Shown: positions 34,486 through 43,876, counted from the stretch's first letter. The stretch: DNA of 64,000 nt from Promicromonospora panici (GCF_900608595.1 NZ_UWYY01000014.1:124001-188000), one strand, 5' to 3'. Numbers and translations are program-made. The notes: generated by a model not told the origin, from the letters alone.

Positions 34486-35672
34486 CGGGTGTCCACCAGA
34501 CCTTCGTTCGTCGAGTCGGCGGGGCGCCCGCGGCCCGAGGCCCCACCGGCCGAGGCCACGCCGTCCGAGCCCACCGGCCCTCGCAGGCTCCAGCGCGCCC
34601 GGCCGACGGCGCGGGCCGCAGCGCCGATCGCCGCGCCGAGCCGGTCGCTCCCGGCGGTCCAGTCGTAAGCGGTCACGCGTTCGACGGCGTTCCGGCGCAA
34701 CCGGTCGCGGAAGGCGGCGTCCGCCATGATCCGCGCCGCTGTCCCAGCGATCGCGGCCGGGTCGCCCGGCGGCACGACCACGCCGTTGCCGAGCTCGCGC
34801 ACCACCTCGGCCTGCCCCGGCACGTCGGTCGCCACGACGGGGAGGCCCGCGGCCGCCGCCTCGATCACCTTGAACGGCGAGGTGCCCCGCGCGCTCGCCG
34901 CGACGGCGCCGCGGGTCGCGAACGCGAGCGTCGCCTCGCCCAGCACGCGCGCGACGTCGGCCCGGCCGAGTGTCCCCCGCCACTCGATGCCGGCGGAGCG
35001 CCCGGCCAGGACCTTCTCGCGCTCGACACCGTCGCCGACCACGACCAGCCGCAGCCCGTCCGGCCAGTCCGGGCGCCGTACGGCGTCCACCAGGTCGCCG
35101 ATACCCTGCCACGGCGCGAGGTTGCCCACGAAGACGCCGTACGGCGGCTGCTCGGGCGTGCGCCGGGCGGCGGCGAACAGGCTGACGTCCGCCCCGTTCT
35201 CCAGGACGGTCACCTCGTGGGCGGGCCGCCCGGTCACCTCGACCACCCAGCGCGCGATGCCCGCCGACGGCGCGAGGACCCGGTCCGCGATCACCAGCGG
35301 ACGCAGGGCGATCCACCGCAGCAGGCGCGAGCGGCCGATCCACGGGTGCACGGCCTCGACCTCGGCCAGTACGCCCTGGGCGCAGACGACCGCGGCCCCA
35401 CCGCGCAGGCGGGCCGCGACCAGCGCGGGCAGCGCGAACGGATGCCACCGCACGACGACGACGCCGCGGGCGGGCTGCCGGACCGAGTCCAGCATCAGCC
35501 GGGCGAGACGTGCGACCCGGCCGCCGGACCCTCCGCGCTGGGCGACCACCCGGTCCGGCTCGACCCCGAGCGCGGTGAGGCGCCCGATCGTCCCGTCCAG
35601 GTGCACGCCCGCGGCGGCCGACTCGGCGGCCCCCTCCAGCCATACCAGGGTCAGCCTGGTCCCTGCGTCCAC
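34482..35672 (-). CDS. Family 4 glycosyltransferase
   Basis: This 396-residue GT-B enzyme has the N-terminal RLTLVWLEGA strand, VRWHPFALPALVAARL and LAPSAGIARWVVEVTG. The donor domain has VFVGNLAPWQGIGDLVDA and SPFKVIEAAAAGLPVVATDVPGQAEVV, with the conserved KVIE glutamate and its partner. GTG 35672 is chosen for AGAAGGAG at good spacing. An ATG at 35708, overlapping the stop of the flippase gene, is a real alternative and would match the ATGA coupling used by the rest of this operon. It probably adds a sugar to the repeat unit; the donor cannot be predicted. Confidence 0.83.
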   Translation of the reverse strand: MDAGTRLTLVWLEGAAESAAAGVHLDGTIGRLTALGVEPDRVVAQRGGSGGRVARLARLMLDSVRQPARGVVVVRWHPFALPALVAARLRGGAAVVCAQGVLAEVEAVHPWIGRSRLLRWIALRPLVIADRVLAPSAGIARWVVEVTGRPAHEVTVLENGADVSLFAAARRTPEQPPYGVFVGNLAPWQGIGDLVDAVRRPDWPDGLRLVVVGDGVEREKVLAGRSAGIEWRGTLGRADVARVLGEATLAFATRGAVAASARGTSPFKVIEAAAAGLPVVATDVPGQAEVVRELGNGVVVPPGDPAAIAGTAARIMADAAFRDRLRRNAVERVTAYDWTAGSDRLGAAIGAAARAVGRARWSLRGPVGSDGVASAGGASGRGRPADSTNEGLVDTR

Positions 35673-35704
35673 GCGTTCTCCTTCTGTGTTCACGAGCCCC
35701 GAGC

Positions 35705-37195
35705 TCATGCGGCGGCACCCCTGCGCAAGAGCAGCCGCGCGCCGCGCCGCAGCACGCCGAGGTCGGCCCGGAGCCTGCGCCACAGCAGTGCCTGCAGCGC
35801 GAGCACGGCGGCCCAGACGAGGAGCCCGACACCGATCGTCAGCCAGGGGCTCATGCCGGGCAGGCGGCTCGCGACGAGCCCGCCCGCCGCGGCGGCGACA
35901 CCGTGGCTCACGAAGGCCCGGGCTCCGTTCCAGAACAGCGCCCGCGCGGGCGCGTCGGTCACCCGGCTGACCCACCACAGGCCCAGCGGCCAGACGACGG
36001 CGGTCGACGCCGCGTATCCGAGCGCGGCGCCGGTCATCCCGAAGAAGCTGCCGCCGCCGATCGCCAGCAGCACCACCGGACGGGTCACGAGCGTGAAGCG
36101 CAGCAGCGCCCCGGTGCGCCCCGACGACTGGAACACCCAGTTCGGCGCGAAGTTGGCGGCCTCGAAGACCCCGCCGACCGCCAGGATCGCGAAGGCCGGG
36201 GCGGCCTGCGACCAGCGCGGGCCCAGCACCACCTCGACCACCGGGCCGGCGAGCGCGGACGCCAGCATCAGCGCCGGAACTATCGCATGCAGCAGGATCG
36301 TCTGGCCGAACAGCAGGAACTCGCGGTAGCGGGCGGCGTCGTCGTGCACCCGCGAGAGCACCGGGAGCGCCACGCGGCTGGCCGGCCAGGTGGCCTGCCG
36401 GATCGGGAGCGCCATCAGCTGGTACACGCGGCTGTAGAGGCCGGCGACGCCCGCGCCGAAGCGGACGCCGAGAATCGCGGTGTCGATGTTCCGGGTCGCG
36501 TAACCGAGCAGCTGGGCGCCCAGCAGGTTCGCCCCGTACCGGACGAAGGGGCGCACGGAGACGTCCCGCCGCGGCCACCCGGGAACCCAGCGGCCGGCCG
36601 CGATCACCCCCACCGACATCACGAACGCCGCGACGAGCTGCTGCGCCACGAGCGCCCAGTAGCCGCCGTCCGCCAGAGCGATCAGGATCGCCGCGCACAG
36701 TCCCGCCACCGGTCCGGCCACGTCGGCGACAGCGGCGGCGCCCAGCCGCATCCCCCGCACGAGGCTCGCCCGGTGCTGGGTGGCCACGCTGTTCAGCACG
36801 AAGCTCAGGGACACCCATCGGGTCACGTCCGTGAGCTCCGGCTGCCCGTAGAAGGCGGCGACCAGCGGCGCGCACGCGATGCCGATCCCCGTGAGGACGG
36901 CGCCGATGAGGGTGTTCAGCCAGAACAGGTTGTCCCGTTCGGCGTCGGACAGGGTCCTCGCCTGGATGGCGGCGTTGGCCAGGCCGAAGTCGCGCACGGT
37001 CTCGGCGACGCCGACGAGGGCGAGCACCATCGCGAGGTAGCCGAAGGCCTCCGGGGCCAGCAGCCGGGCCAGGACGACTATCGACACCGCCTGGACGCCG
37101 ACCTTGAGCAGCTGGCCGCCCATGGTCACGGCGCCCCCGCGGGCCGCTTGCCGGCCGAGCGGCGCCGGGTCCGTCCCGACGGACGTTCCGCTCAC
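35705..37195 (-). CDS. Polysaccharide flippase (Wzx/MOP superfamily)
   Basis: This 496-residue protein has about 14 predicted helices. It starts AARGGAVTMGGQLLKVGVQAVSIVVLARLLAPEAFG (read here in parts), the classic opening of the lipopolysaccharide-biosynthesis flippase family. It continues with DFGLANAAIQARTLSDAE and NLLGAQLLGYATRNIDTAILG. It should move lipid-linked repeat units across the membrane. GTG 37195 overlaps the stop of the upstream GT4 gene (GTGA). The first 20 residues are a short cytoplasmic lead. The family marks this as a Wzx/Wzy-dependent pathway, consistent with the Wzc-like kinase next door. Confidence 0.88.
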   Translation of the reverse strand: MSGTSVGTDPAPLGRQAARGGAVTMGGQLLKVGVQAVSIVVLARLLAPEAFGYLAMVLALVGVAETVRDFGLANAAIQARTLSDAERDNLFWLNTLIGAVLTGIGIACAPLVAAFYGQPELTDVTRWVSLSFVLNSVATQHRASLVRGMRLGAAAVADVAGPVAGLCAAILIALADGGYWALVAQQLVAAFVMSVGVIAAGRWVPGWPRRDVSVRPFVRYGANLLGAQLLGYATRNIDTAILGVRFGAGVAGLYSRVYQLMALPIRQATWPASRVALPVLSRVHDDAARYREFLLFGQTILLHAIVPALMLASALAGPVVEVVLGPRWSQAAPAFAILAVGGVFEAANFAPNWVFQSSGRTGALLRFTLVTRPVVLLAIGGGSFFGMTGAALGYAASTAVVWPLGLWWVSRVTDAPARALFWNGARAFVSHGVAAAAGGLVASRLPGMSPWLTIGVGLLVWAAVLALQALLWRRLRADLGVLRRGARLLLRRGAAA

Positions 37196-38286
37196 TGTCG
37201 CCGACCGACGTCGGGCACTACCTTGTGATACGCCTCGGCGTGCCGCCGTCCGACCAGCTCCCAGTCGCGGTCCGCCAGGTGGGGACGCGTCCCGCGCTCG
37301 AGGGTCAGCCGCGCGACGGCCATCGCCCGCAGCAGGTCGCCGCGCTGCAGATCGCCGTCGAACATGATCACCCAGCCTTCGCCCACCTCGCGGGCGAGCG
37401 CGTCGGTGGCGGTGGTGCGGGGCACGAGCACGGGCCGGTCCAAGGACAGGGCGAGCAGCGCCGCCCCGGAGTTGTGCATCTGGGTGTACGGCAGCACGAC
37501 GAGCTCGGCGCGCCGCACCTCGTGCGCGAGCACCTCGTCGGACACGAACTCCAGCCGCGCCTCGACCCGGTCGTCGGCCGCGGCGACCGCGGCGATGTGG
37601 GCGGCGAGGGCGGCGTCCTGCGACTTGCCCGCGATGGTCAGGCGCATCGCCGGGTCGTCGGAGGCGCGGAACACCTCGAGCAGCCGCTCGATGCCCTTGT
37701 ACCTGCGGATCAGGCCGAACTGGAAGAGGCGCCCGAGCTCCGGCGTCGTGCGGGGATCGGGCGGGAACACCGACCGGTAGTGGCCATGCGGGATCGTCGC
37801 GTTCCGCACGCCGGACGGCAGCGGCGTCGTCGGGTTGAGCCGGATCCACAGGGCGGTCCGGCGGTCGAGGGCGTCCAGGAACCGGCGCTCCAGCCGGCCC
37901 CCCGACTCGTGGGGCACGATGTTGTGCGCGGTGCGCACCACCGGCGTCTCGGTCAGCTCCAGCCGCAGGAGCAGGGCGTAGGAGAGCACCTGCTTGACGA
38001 ACCGGCCCACCGGAGTCCGCTGCCGGACGAGGAATTCCGGCCAGTGCACGTGCAGGACGTCGTAGACGCCGAAGATCGCGCGGAACCACGAGAAGGTGAG
38101 GATCTGGATCTCCGGCGGCGCCCCGCCGATCATGTGGTCGACGTATTGCGTCGTGCCGTTCGGCGCCGGAAGCACGTGGAGCACACGGATCCGCCGGCTC
38201 GTGGCGACGTCGCCTGCCGGCTCCGTGGGGCCCTCCGCCGTGCCTGCGCGGTTCTTCAGACGCACCATGCCCCCTTCACGCACCAT
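37192..38286 (-). CDS. Family 4-like glycosyltransferase
   Basis: This protein is 358-364 residues long depending on start. The GT-B fold is suggested by RRIRVLHVLPAPNGTTQYVD, YDVLHVHWPEFLV, ETPVVRTAHNIVPHESG and the donor-side FQFGLIRRYKGIERLLEVF and LPYTQMHNSGAALLALSLDRPVLVP. The usual E-x7-E glutamates are replaced by an NSGAALLAL segment, which is seen in the subgroup that includes GumK-like or mannosyl enzymes. Two ATGs 18 nt apart (38286 and 38268) arise from a small tandem duplication of the start region, each with a GGG-rich ribosome site. First gene of the coupled GT4, Wzx, GT4, acetyltransferase operon. Confidence 0.8.
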   Translation of the reverse strand: MVREGGMVRLKNRAGTAEGPTEPAGDVATSRRIRVLHVLPAPNGTTQYVDHMIGGAPPEIQILTFSWFRAIFGVYDVLHVHWPEFLVRQRTPVGRFVKQVLSYALLLRLELTETPVVRTAHNIVPHESGGRLERRFLDALDRRTALWIRLNPTTPLPSGVRNATIPHGHYRSVFPPDPRTTPELGRLFQFGLIRRYKGIERLLEVFRASDDPAMRLTIAGKSQDAALAAHIAAVAAADDRVEARLEFVSDEVLAHEVRRAELVVLPYTQMHNSGAALLALSLDRPVLVPRTTATDALAREVGEGWVIMFDGDLQRGDLLRAMAVARLTLERGTRPHLADRDWELVGRRHAEAYHKVVPDVGRRQ

Positions 38287-38399
38287 GCCCTTTCACACGC
38301 AACGGACCTCTACCCGAACCGCGGATAATTCGGTGAGCTCGACATCCGGCAATGGCTGCAAATCGTATTCCTGCGGCTAATGTGGCGCATCCGGGACGA

Positions 38400-39932
38400 T
38401 CAATAGGCTCCGCTCGGCGCGAAGACCTCCCGGGCGGTGCGCAGCATGATCCCGATATCACCGAGCAGGCTCCAGTTCTCCACGTAATAGAGGTCCAGTC
38501 GCGTGCCCTGGTCGATCGACAGGTCGTTGCGGCCGCTCACCTGCCAGAGTCCGGTCAGCCCGGGCTTCACGAACAGGCGGCGGCGCAGCGCGTCGTCGTA
38601 CTGCGCCACCTCGAGCGCCACCTGCGGCCGCGGGCCGACCAGGCTCATGTCGCCCTTGATGACGTTGAGCAGCTGGGGGAACTCGTCGAGGGAGTACTTG
38701 CGCAGGAACCTGCCGAGCCGGGTGACCCGCGGGTCGTCCTTGCGCTTGTAGAACACGCCGACGTCGCCGTCGAGCAACTCGACGAGGCTCGCCTCGGCGT
38801 CGGGCCGCATCGAGCGCAGCTTGTAGAGCGTGAACGGCCTGCCGTTCAGCCCGATCCGCTGCTGCCGGAACATGGCCGGCCCGGGGCTGGTGAGCCGCAC
38901 GCAGAGCGCGAGAACGAGCAGAGGGACCGCCACGACCACGCCGATCAGGGCCGCCACGACGATGTCGAAGACTCGCTTGATCGCGTGCTGGAGGCCGGTG
39001 TAACCAGGCGGCGCGACCTGGACCACGGGCACGCCGTCCACCGGCGTGATGAGCAGCCGCGGGCTGGCGACGTCGGCCAGCGCCGGGACGACGACGAGCT
39101 CCGCCCCCGTGGCCTCGAGGTCCCAGGCGAGCTGCTTGAGCGCCTCGGGGGTGGCACTGTCGGACGCCGTCACCGCCACGACGTCGACGTCGATCGCGCG
39201 GGCGGCCTCCGCCGCGTCCTCCATCCGCCCGAGCACGGGGACTTCGTCCACCGGCGAGGGGATGTTCGTCCCGCCCGGCAGGCAGACGCCCACGACCAGG
39301 AAGCCCGCCTCGTGCGCGCGCTCCACGCGGCGGCACAGGTCGAGGACGGCGTCCCGCGCGCCGACGATCAGCGTGCGGCGCTGGAACCGCCCGTGCGCGC
39401 GCTCCGCGTGCAGCCGCACCGCCAGGATCCGCCGTCCGACGACGAGGAACACCAGGCCGAGCGGCAGGGTCACCGCCACGTAGGAGCGGGCGAGGTCGAA
39501 CTTCACGAGGTAGCAGACGATCGCGGTCAGACCGAAGAGCGCGAGCGTGCCGCGGGCGACGCGGATGTACTCGTCGCGGCCCGAGCCCAGGATGCGCGGG
39601 CTGCGCGCCCCGGCGAGGCCGAGCGCGATCACCCAGGCCTCGGCGAGCACCACCGAGATGAGGACGTACTGGCCGCCACGCGGTTCGAAGAGCTCCACCT
39701 GGACCTGCCGGTCGAAGCGGAGCACGTATCCCAGCGCCACGGCCGCGACCACCGCGGCGATGTCGACGAAGAGGGCCCTGCCGTAGACGATCTCCTGCCA
39801 GGGGCCGGCCGGTCCCCGGCGCGGTGGAGGAGCGGTCATCGACGCCGCGAGCCGGTCGGCCTCGCGGTCCAGCTGCGCCTTGAGCTCGGCGGCTTCTCGA
39901 TCGACGTCGGCGGCGTTCGGGTCGATGGTCAT
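38400..39932 (-). CDS. Polyprenyl-phosphate sugar-1-phosphate transferase (WbaP-like initiating enzyme)
   Basis: This 510-residue membrane protein starts repeat-unit synthesis by moving a sugar-1-phosphate from a nucleotide sugar to polyprenyl phosphate. The N-terminal half has about four helices and a CoA-binding-like flap (RTLIVGARDAVLDLCRRVE). The C-terminal catalytic bacterial sugar transferase domain (about 310-510) has KRVFDIVVAALIGVV, FTLYKLRSM, KYSLDEFPQLLNVIKGDMSLVGPRP and the signature FVKPGLTGLWQVSGRND. ATG 39932 has AGGAG at 5 nt. Galactose or glucose 1-phosphate is usual for this group, but specificity cannot be read here. A hairpin precedes it, so it has its own promoter or reads through. 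Confidence 0.9.
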   Translation of the reverse strand: MTIDPNAADVDREAAELKAQLDREADRLAASMTAPPPRRGPAGPWQEIVYGRALFVDIAAVVAAVALGYVLRFDRQVQVELFEPRGGQYVLISVVLAEAWVIALGLAGARSPRILGSGRDEYIRVARGTLALFGLTAIVCYLVKFDLARSYVAVTLPLGLVFLVVGRRILAVRLHAERAHGRFQRRTLIVGARDAVLDLCRRVERAHEAGFLVVGVCLPGGTNIPSPVDEVPVLGRMEDAAEAARAIDVDVVAVTASDSATPEALKQLAWDLEATGAELVVVPALADVASPRLLITPVDGVPVVQVAPPGYTGLQHAIKRVFDIVVAALIGVVVAVPLLVLALCVRLTSPGPAMFRQQRIGLNGRPFTLYKLRSMRPDAEASLVELLDGDVGVFYKRKDDPRVTRLGRFLRKYSLDEFPQLLNVIKGDMSLVGPRPQVALEVAQYDDALRRRLFVKPGLTGLWQVSGRNDLSIDQGTRLDLYYVENWSLLGDIGIMLRTAREVFAPSGAY

Positions 39933-39972
39933 GGCCACTCCTGGACAGGTACATCGAGGCTGGTGCGAGAAC

Positions 39973-40019
39973 GACCGCGCGCTGCCCCTCACCTCGACGG
40001 TGAGGTGCAGCGCGCGGTC
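39973..40019. terminator. 21-bp hairpin after the LAxTG gene
   Basis: Arms 39973-39993 and 39999-40019 pair over 21 bp with one mismatch and a 5-nt loop. It is placed between the stop of the LAxTG protein gene (40069) and the start of the sugar transferase (39932), where it would end or attenuate upstream transcription. Confidence 0.72.
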
Positions 40020-40068
40020 GATCAGGGAACCGCGTGAGGGCGGTCCCGGATGGATCAGTACTGCTGGA

Positions 40069-40662
40069 TCAGTTCCGGCGGGTCGCCCGGACGCGGCTCA
40101 CGACGATCGCGGCCACTCCGGCGAGCAGGAGGCCGCCGGCGATGGCGAGGTACGGCAGGCTCGTGGACCCGGTCGAGGCGAGGCTCACACCGCCCCCCGC
40201 ACTGCCCGCGCCTGCACTGCCTGCACCTGCACTGCCTGCCCCCATGGGGGATCCCGCCTCGACGGCGGTGATCGTGTAGGTCTCCGAGAGCGCCTGACCG
40301 TCCGCGTCGAGGGCCTGGACCATGTAGTCGCCGGCCGCCGAGAGGCTGGCCGTGTCGGTCGCCGTGCCGTCACCGCCGACAAGGAGCTGGGCAGAGTCGG
40401 CGCCGGCCACGTCCACGGCGTCGTCGGCGGCGGCCGCCTGGCCCGCGAAGGAGACCTGCACGGTGACCGTCCCGACCGGCGTGTCCGCGCACTCGACCGT
40501 GAAGCCGACGGGCTCCCCTACCCTGACCGACTGACTGTCGAAGGTGATCACACACGGGTATTCGCTGTAGTCGGTGTCCGCCTGATCCGCATGCGCGGCC
40601 CCGGCCGGTGCCAGCGCGGCCGCCGTGGCGATCACAATGGCGCTGATAACGCGTCGAAGCAT
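40069..40662 (-). CDS. Small sortase-anchored surface protein (LAxTG motif)
   Basis: This 197-residue protein has a Sec signal (RRVISAIVIATAAALAPAGAAHA) and a mature Ig-like region of about 100 residues with one likely disulfide (PCVITF, VECADTP). A (GAGSA)n linker follows, then LASTG, a hydrophobic helix and the basic tail RVRATRRN. LAxTG is the class E sortase signal used by high-GC actinobacteria. It is placed between the DUF4012 gene and the initiating sugar transferase, so it may be displayed together with, or linked to, the polysaccharide. Start ATG 40662 has AGGGGA at 8 nt. No sortase gene is in the window. Confidence 0.8.
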   Translation of the reverse strand: MLRRVISAIVIATAAALAPAGAAHADQADTDYSEYPCVITFDSQSVRVGEPVGFTVECADTPVGTVTVQVSFAGQAAAADDAVDVAGADSAQLLVGGDGTATDTASLSAAGDYMVQALDADGQALSETYTITAVEAGSPMGAGSAGAGSAGAGSAGGGVSLASTGSTSLPYLAIAGGLLLAGVAAIVVSRVRATRRN

Positions 40663-40788
40663 TACTCTGTTCCCCTGGATAGTGACTATCTGCTGCACGT
40701 GATAGATGCCAAGCACCGGCCTGCGTGCCCCGCATATCCAGCTCGGTAACACGCGCGCCCCGAAACCGGACCGATCAGTCGGTCGGAG

Positions 40789-42780
40789 TCATTTCCCGAA
40801 CGTCACCTTGACCGGCCTGGGCCCTGGTGTCGTACGAAGAATAACGTCCCCGTCCTGGTGCTTCCCAGAGATAATGGCATAGGACACAGAGGCTGTCTCG
40901 CCAGGGTGAAGTTTTATGTCTTCAAATACTCGCGACAGCCCATCGTGCTTTTGCGGAGAAACACCGATCTTCTCGGAGTTTTCGGACGCCTGGACGATCC
41001 AGCCGCCGGCTGGCGCATAGACGACGGAACGCATGCGGATCAGGCCCGGATCGCTCTCGTCGTTGCCGACTATGTACTCCGGCAGGCTGCCCGTCTCGGC
41101 CTCGTCGACGCGTGACGTATAGGTCACGGTCACCTGCAGCTCCCGCGATCCGTCGGGCCGGCTCCCACGCCCGACGACATTCACGGCGGTGTCGAGGTAG
41201 TAGCCGATCTTGGCCATCTGCAGACCGTGGGTGAAGACGCCGACCACCGGCCGAGAGCCGTCTACGCCGCGCAGCCCGCCGTCGAGCACCGTGCCCTCGA
41301 GCAGGTCCGCCTCCGACTGCTCGGCCGACCACACGAGCAGCCGCCCCTGGCGCGCGGCGACCGCCAGGGCCTCCACCATCCCGCCGGGCTCGCCCGACCC
41401 CGTGGACAACGACGCGAACGCCGTCTCCGCGATGTCGGCGAAGATCAGGTCGGCACTGTCGGGCGTCTCCGTGAGATATATGCCGTTGATCAGGTAGCTC
41501 ACCAGGTCGGAGCCCAGCAGGCGCGGACCGGAGCCAGCCTGGACCGGCCCGTTGGACTTGAGGACCTCGGCCAGCGCCGCCGGGTCGGTGGCCAGCACGC
41601 CGTCCACCGTCTGCCCCGTCTCGGCGGCCCACATCGCCCGCGCGATCTCCGCGGTACGCGGGAAGTCCGGCGTCGACGTCACGTTCTGCATCCAGCGTCC
41701 GAGCTTGTCGCCGAACACCGCCTGCTCGTCCTCCGTCAGGTCTGCGGCAGGCGCCCTGAACGGACCGACCTCGCTGGCGGGAAGCTGGTCGGTGAGCTCG
41801 ATCCGGCCCTGGTCCGCATGCAGCACCAGCACGGTTCCGACGATCCCGCCCAGCGCCCGCGGCTCCGCGTTGTTCTGCACCAGCACCAGGTAGTCGCGGG
41901 GCCCGTCGGCGCCCAGCATCGGCGGGATCAGCTGTGCCGCGCGCGCCGCCGTCGCCGTCGACATCCGCAGGTCCGCGAGCTGTCCTTCCAGGTCAGCGAG
42001 GGCAGCAGACACCTGCGGCAGCACGGACGCGCGGTCGACGCCGGCCACGCGGTGCAGCGCGTCACCGACCGACTCGTCCGCTCGTTCGACGTCGGGCGCG
42101 GCGTCCTGAAGGGGTGCGAGATCCACGTGTCCGCCCTTCGGGGCGAACGACGCCGGGTCGGCCACCTCGATGACCTCGGCGAGCCGCGGCAACGGCCCGT
42201 GCGCGAGCCCGTCGACCACTGTAGCCATGGTCGCCAAGGCCCCCGCCGTCGGCCCGACGCCGGGCAGCCTGCTCACGAACGACCAGTGCGGTCCGTCCGT
42301 CGCGTCCCGGGCGTCGGCGGCGTGCTTCTGCAGGTCAGCCACTGTCACGTCGAGCTGCTCGGTACGGCCGGCGACCGCGTCTGCCTGCAGCGTGGCGACG
42401 CCCTTCGCGGCCTGTTCCAGGGAGTCGCGGGCCCTGGCGGCGTCGACCGCCACCCAGACGATGAGGAGCGTGAGGACCAGGAGCAGCACGGCCACGCCCA
42501 GCGCCGCCACCTTCAGGTCCCGAAGCCGCCGGTGCGTCCAGAACACCGGCTTGGGCAGCGGCGGCTTCGTCCACGGCGCCGGCGCGGGACGCTCCCGTGG
42601 AACGGCGACGAGACGGCTGGGGACCGGCCATACCGGGTCGGGCGACCCGGGTTTTCGCAGTGGCAGGACTTTCGCATTCTCCCCGGTATTCTTTCCGGAT
42701 TGCGTACTTCTAGACGGGCTGCCGGTAGGCGGGAACACCGGCGCGTCCGCCCACTTGTCGCCCCATCCAGGATGTGTCAC
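40789..42780 (-). CDS. DUF4012-family membrane-anchored protein
   Basis: This 663-residue protein has a Pro-rich cytoplasmic N-terminus of about 85 residues, one transmembrane helix (DLKVAALGVAVLLLVLTLLI) and a large external region. The DUF4012 core shows MLGADGPRDYLVLVQNNAEPRALGG (read in parts), GTVLVLHADQGRIELTD, VDGVLATDPAALAEVL and YLINGIY. These proteins recur in actinobacterial exopolysaccharide loci, and LytR-type roles have been suspected but not shown. GTG 42780 follows AGGAGG. A TTGACC-16-TAGACG promoter lies upstream. No Asp/Arg set of the LytR-CpsA-Psr phosphotransferases is obvious, so attachment activity is not claimed. Confidence 0.82.
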   Translation of the reverse strand: MTHPGWGDKWADAPVFPPTGSPSRSTQSGKNTGENAKVLPLRKPGSPDPVWPVPSRLVAVPRERPAPAPWTKPPLPKPVFWTHRRLRDLKVAALGVAVLLLVLTLLIVWVAVDAARARDSLEQAAKGVATLQADAVAGRTEQLDVTVADLQKHAADARDATDGPHWSFVSRLPGVGPTAGALATMATVVDGLAHGPLPRLAEVIEVADPASFAPKGGHVDLAPLQDAAPDVERADESVGDALHRVAGVDRASVLPQVSAALADLEGQLADLRMSTATAARAAQLIPPMLGADGPRDYLVLVQNNAEPRALGGIVGTVLVLHADQGRIELTDQLPASEVGPFRAPAADLTEDEQAVFGDKLGRWMQNVTSTPDFPRTAEIARAMWAAETGQTVDGVLATDPAALAEVLKSNGPVQAGSGPRLLGSDLVSYLINGIYLTETPDSADLIFADIAETAFASLSTGSGEPGGMVEALAVAARQGRLLVWSAEQSEADLLEGTVLDGGLRGVDGSRPVVGVFTHGLQMAKIGYYLDTAVNVVGRGSRPDGSRELQVTVTYTSRVDEAETGSLPEYIVGNDESDPGLIRMRSVVYAPAGGWIVQASENSEKIGVSPQKHDGLSRVFEDIKLHPGETASVSYAIISGKHQDGDVILRTTPGPRPVKVTFGK

Positions 42781-42896
42781 GAGACCTCCTGATGGCTCTG
42801 TCCGCGCGGTACGCGTTACGTTACCTGCGACCCGCCGGACGGGCGCGGCGGAATTCAGCAATTTGCATTTACCCGCCGCCATGGCGGGCCCATTCC

Positions 42897-42924
42897 CGTC
42901 TACACCCAGAGGGCGCTTGGTCAA
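42897..42924 (-). promoter_or_regulatory. Candidate promoter for the DUF4012 gene
   Basis: On the minus strand TTGACC (42924-42919) and TAGACG (42902-42897) are 16 nt apart. A perfect 12-bp palindrome CCGCCATGGCGG (42876-42887) lies just downstream and could be an operator. The leader to GTG 42780 is about 110 nt. Confidence 0.4.
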
Positions 42925-43012
42925 GGCAAAGTAATATCTGGTAGAACGACGCCGCACCTACCACAGATTATGAGAGGGGCATCTTTTATAGCGCTCACGG
43001 TGCGGTACCGGG

Positions 43013-43876
43013 TCAGGCCTCCAGCAAGCCGAGCAGGTACGCGCCGTAACCGGACTTCATCAGCTTCGCCGCACTGGCGCGCAGCTCATCATCGGACAGG
43101 AAGCCGCGACGCCAGGCGACCTCCTCCGGCGCGCCGACCTTCATGCCCTGCCGGCTCTCGATCGTGCGCACATAGTCCGAGGCCTCCAGCAGTGAGTCGA
43201 ACGTCCCGGTATCCAGCCATGCAGTGCCCCGGGGAAGGACCTCGACCTGAAGCTTTCCGCGGTCCAGATAACACCGGTTGACATCGGTGATCTCGTACTC
43301 GCCTCGCGCCGACGGTTCCAGACCCTTGGCGATCTCGACCACGTCGTTGTCGTAGAAGTACAGCCCCGGCACCGCATAGGGCGACCTGGGACGCTTCGGC
43401 TTCTCCTCCAGGGAAACGGCCCGGAAGTCCCGGTCGAACTCGACGACGCCGTACGCCGTGGGGTCGGCCACCCGGTAGGCGAACACCGCGCCCCCGTCGA
43501 TCCCGTCGAACCGCGTCAGCTGTGTGCCGAGGCCGGGGCCGTAGAAGATGTTGTCGCCCAGGACCAGCGCCACCGAATTTGCCCCGAGGAACTCCTCACC
43601 CAGCACGAGCGCCTGCGCCAGCCCGTCGGGCGACGGCTGTCTCGTGTAGCTGATCGAGATACCGAACTGCGACCCGTCACCCAGCAGCCGCTGGAACTGG
43701 TCGGCGTCGTGCGGGGTCGTGATGATCAGGATGTCCCGGATGCCCGCGAGGATCAGTGTCGACAGCGGGTAGTAGATCATCGGCTTGTCGTAGACGGGCA
43801 CGAGCTGTTTGCTGACGCCCTGCGTGATCGGGTGGAGTCGGGTGCCAGAACCTCCAGCGAGAATAATTCCGCGCAT
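43013..43876 (-). CDS. rmlA: Glucose-1-phosphate thymidylyltransferase
   Basis: This 287-residue cytoplasmic nucleotidyltransferase makes dTDP-glucose, the entry to dTDP-L-rhamnose and other dTDP-deoxysugars. The signature [11 protein letters not shown], the second motif [21 protein letters not shown] (metal-binding Asp), [11 protein letters not shown] (Lys contacting the sugar phosphate) and [17 protein letters not shown] are all intact. Length matches RmlA. ATG 43876 has GAGAGGA about 8 nt upstream. It is divergent from the 44.2 kb glycosyltransferase operon across 282 nt with no confident promoter pair. rmlB, rmlC and rmlD are not in this window. Confidence 0.95.
   Translation of the reverse strand: MRGIILAGGSGTRLHPITQGVSKQLVPVYDKPMIYYPLSTLILAGIRDILIITTPHDADQFQRLLGDGSQFGISISYTRQPSPDGLAQALVLGEEFLGANSVALVLGDNIFYGPGLGTQLTRFDGIDGGAVFAYRVADPTAYGVVEFDRDFRAVSLEEKPKRPRSPYAVPGLYFYDNDVVEIAKGLEPSARGEYEITDVNRCYLDRGKLQVEVLPRGTAWLDTGTFDSLLEASDYVRTIESRQGMKVGAPEEVAWRRGFLSDDELRASAAKLMKSGYGAYLLGLLEA

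Noticed and set aside
35705-38089. Flippase fused to an upstream 290-residue N-terminal part
   Set aside because: The upstream part is the wrong frame of the GT4 gene. The GTGA overlap at 37192-37195 and the family start place the flippase start at 37195.
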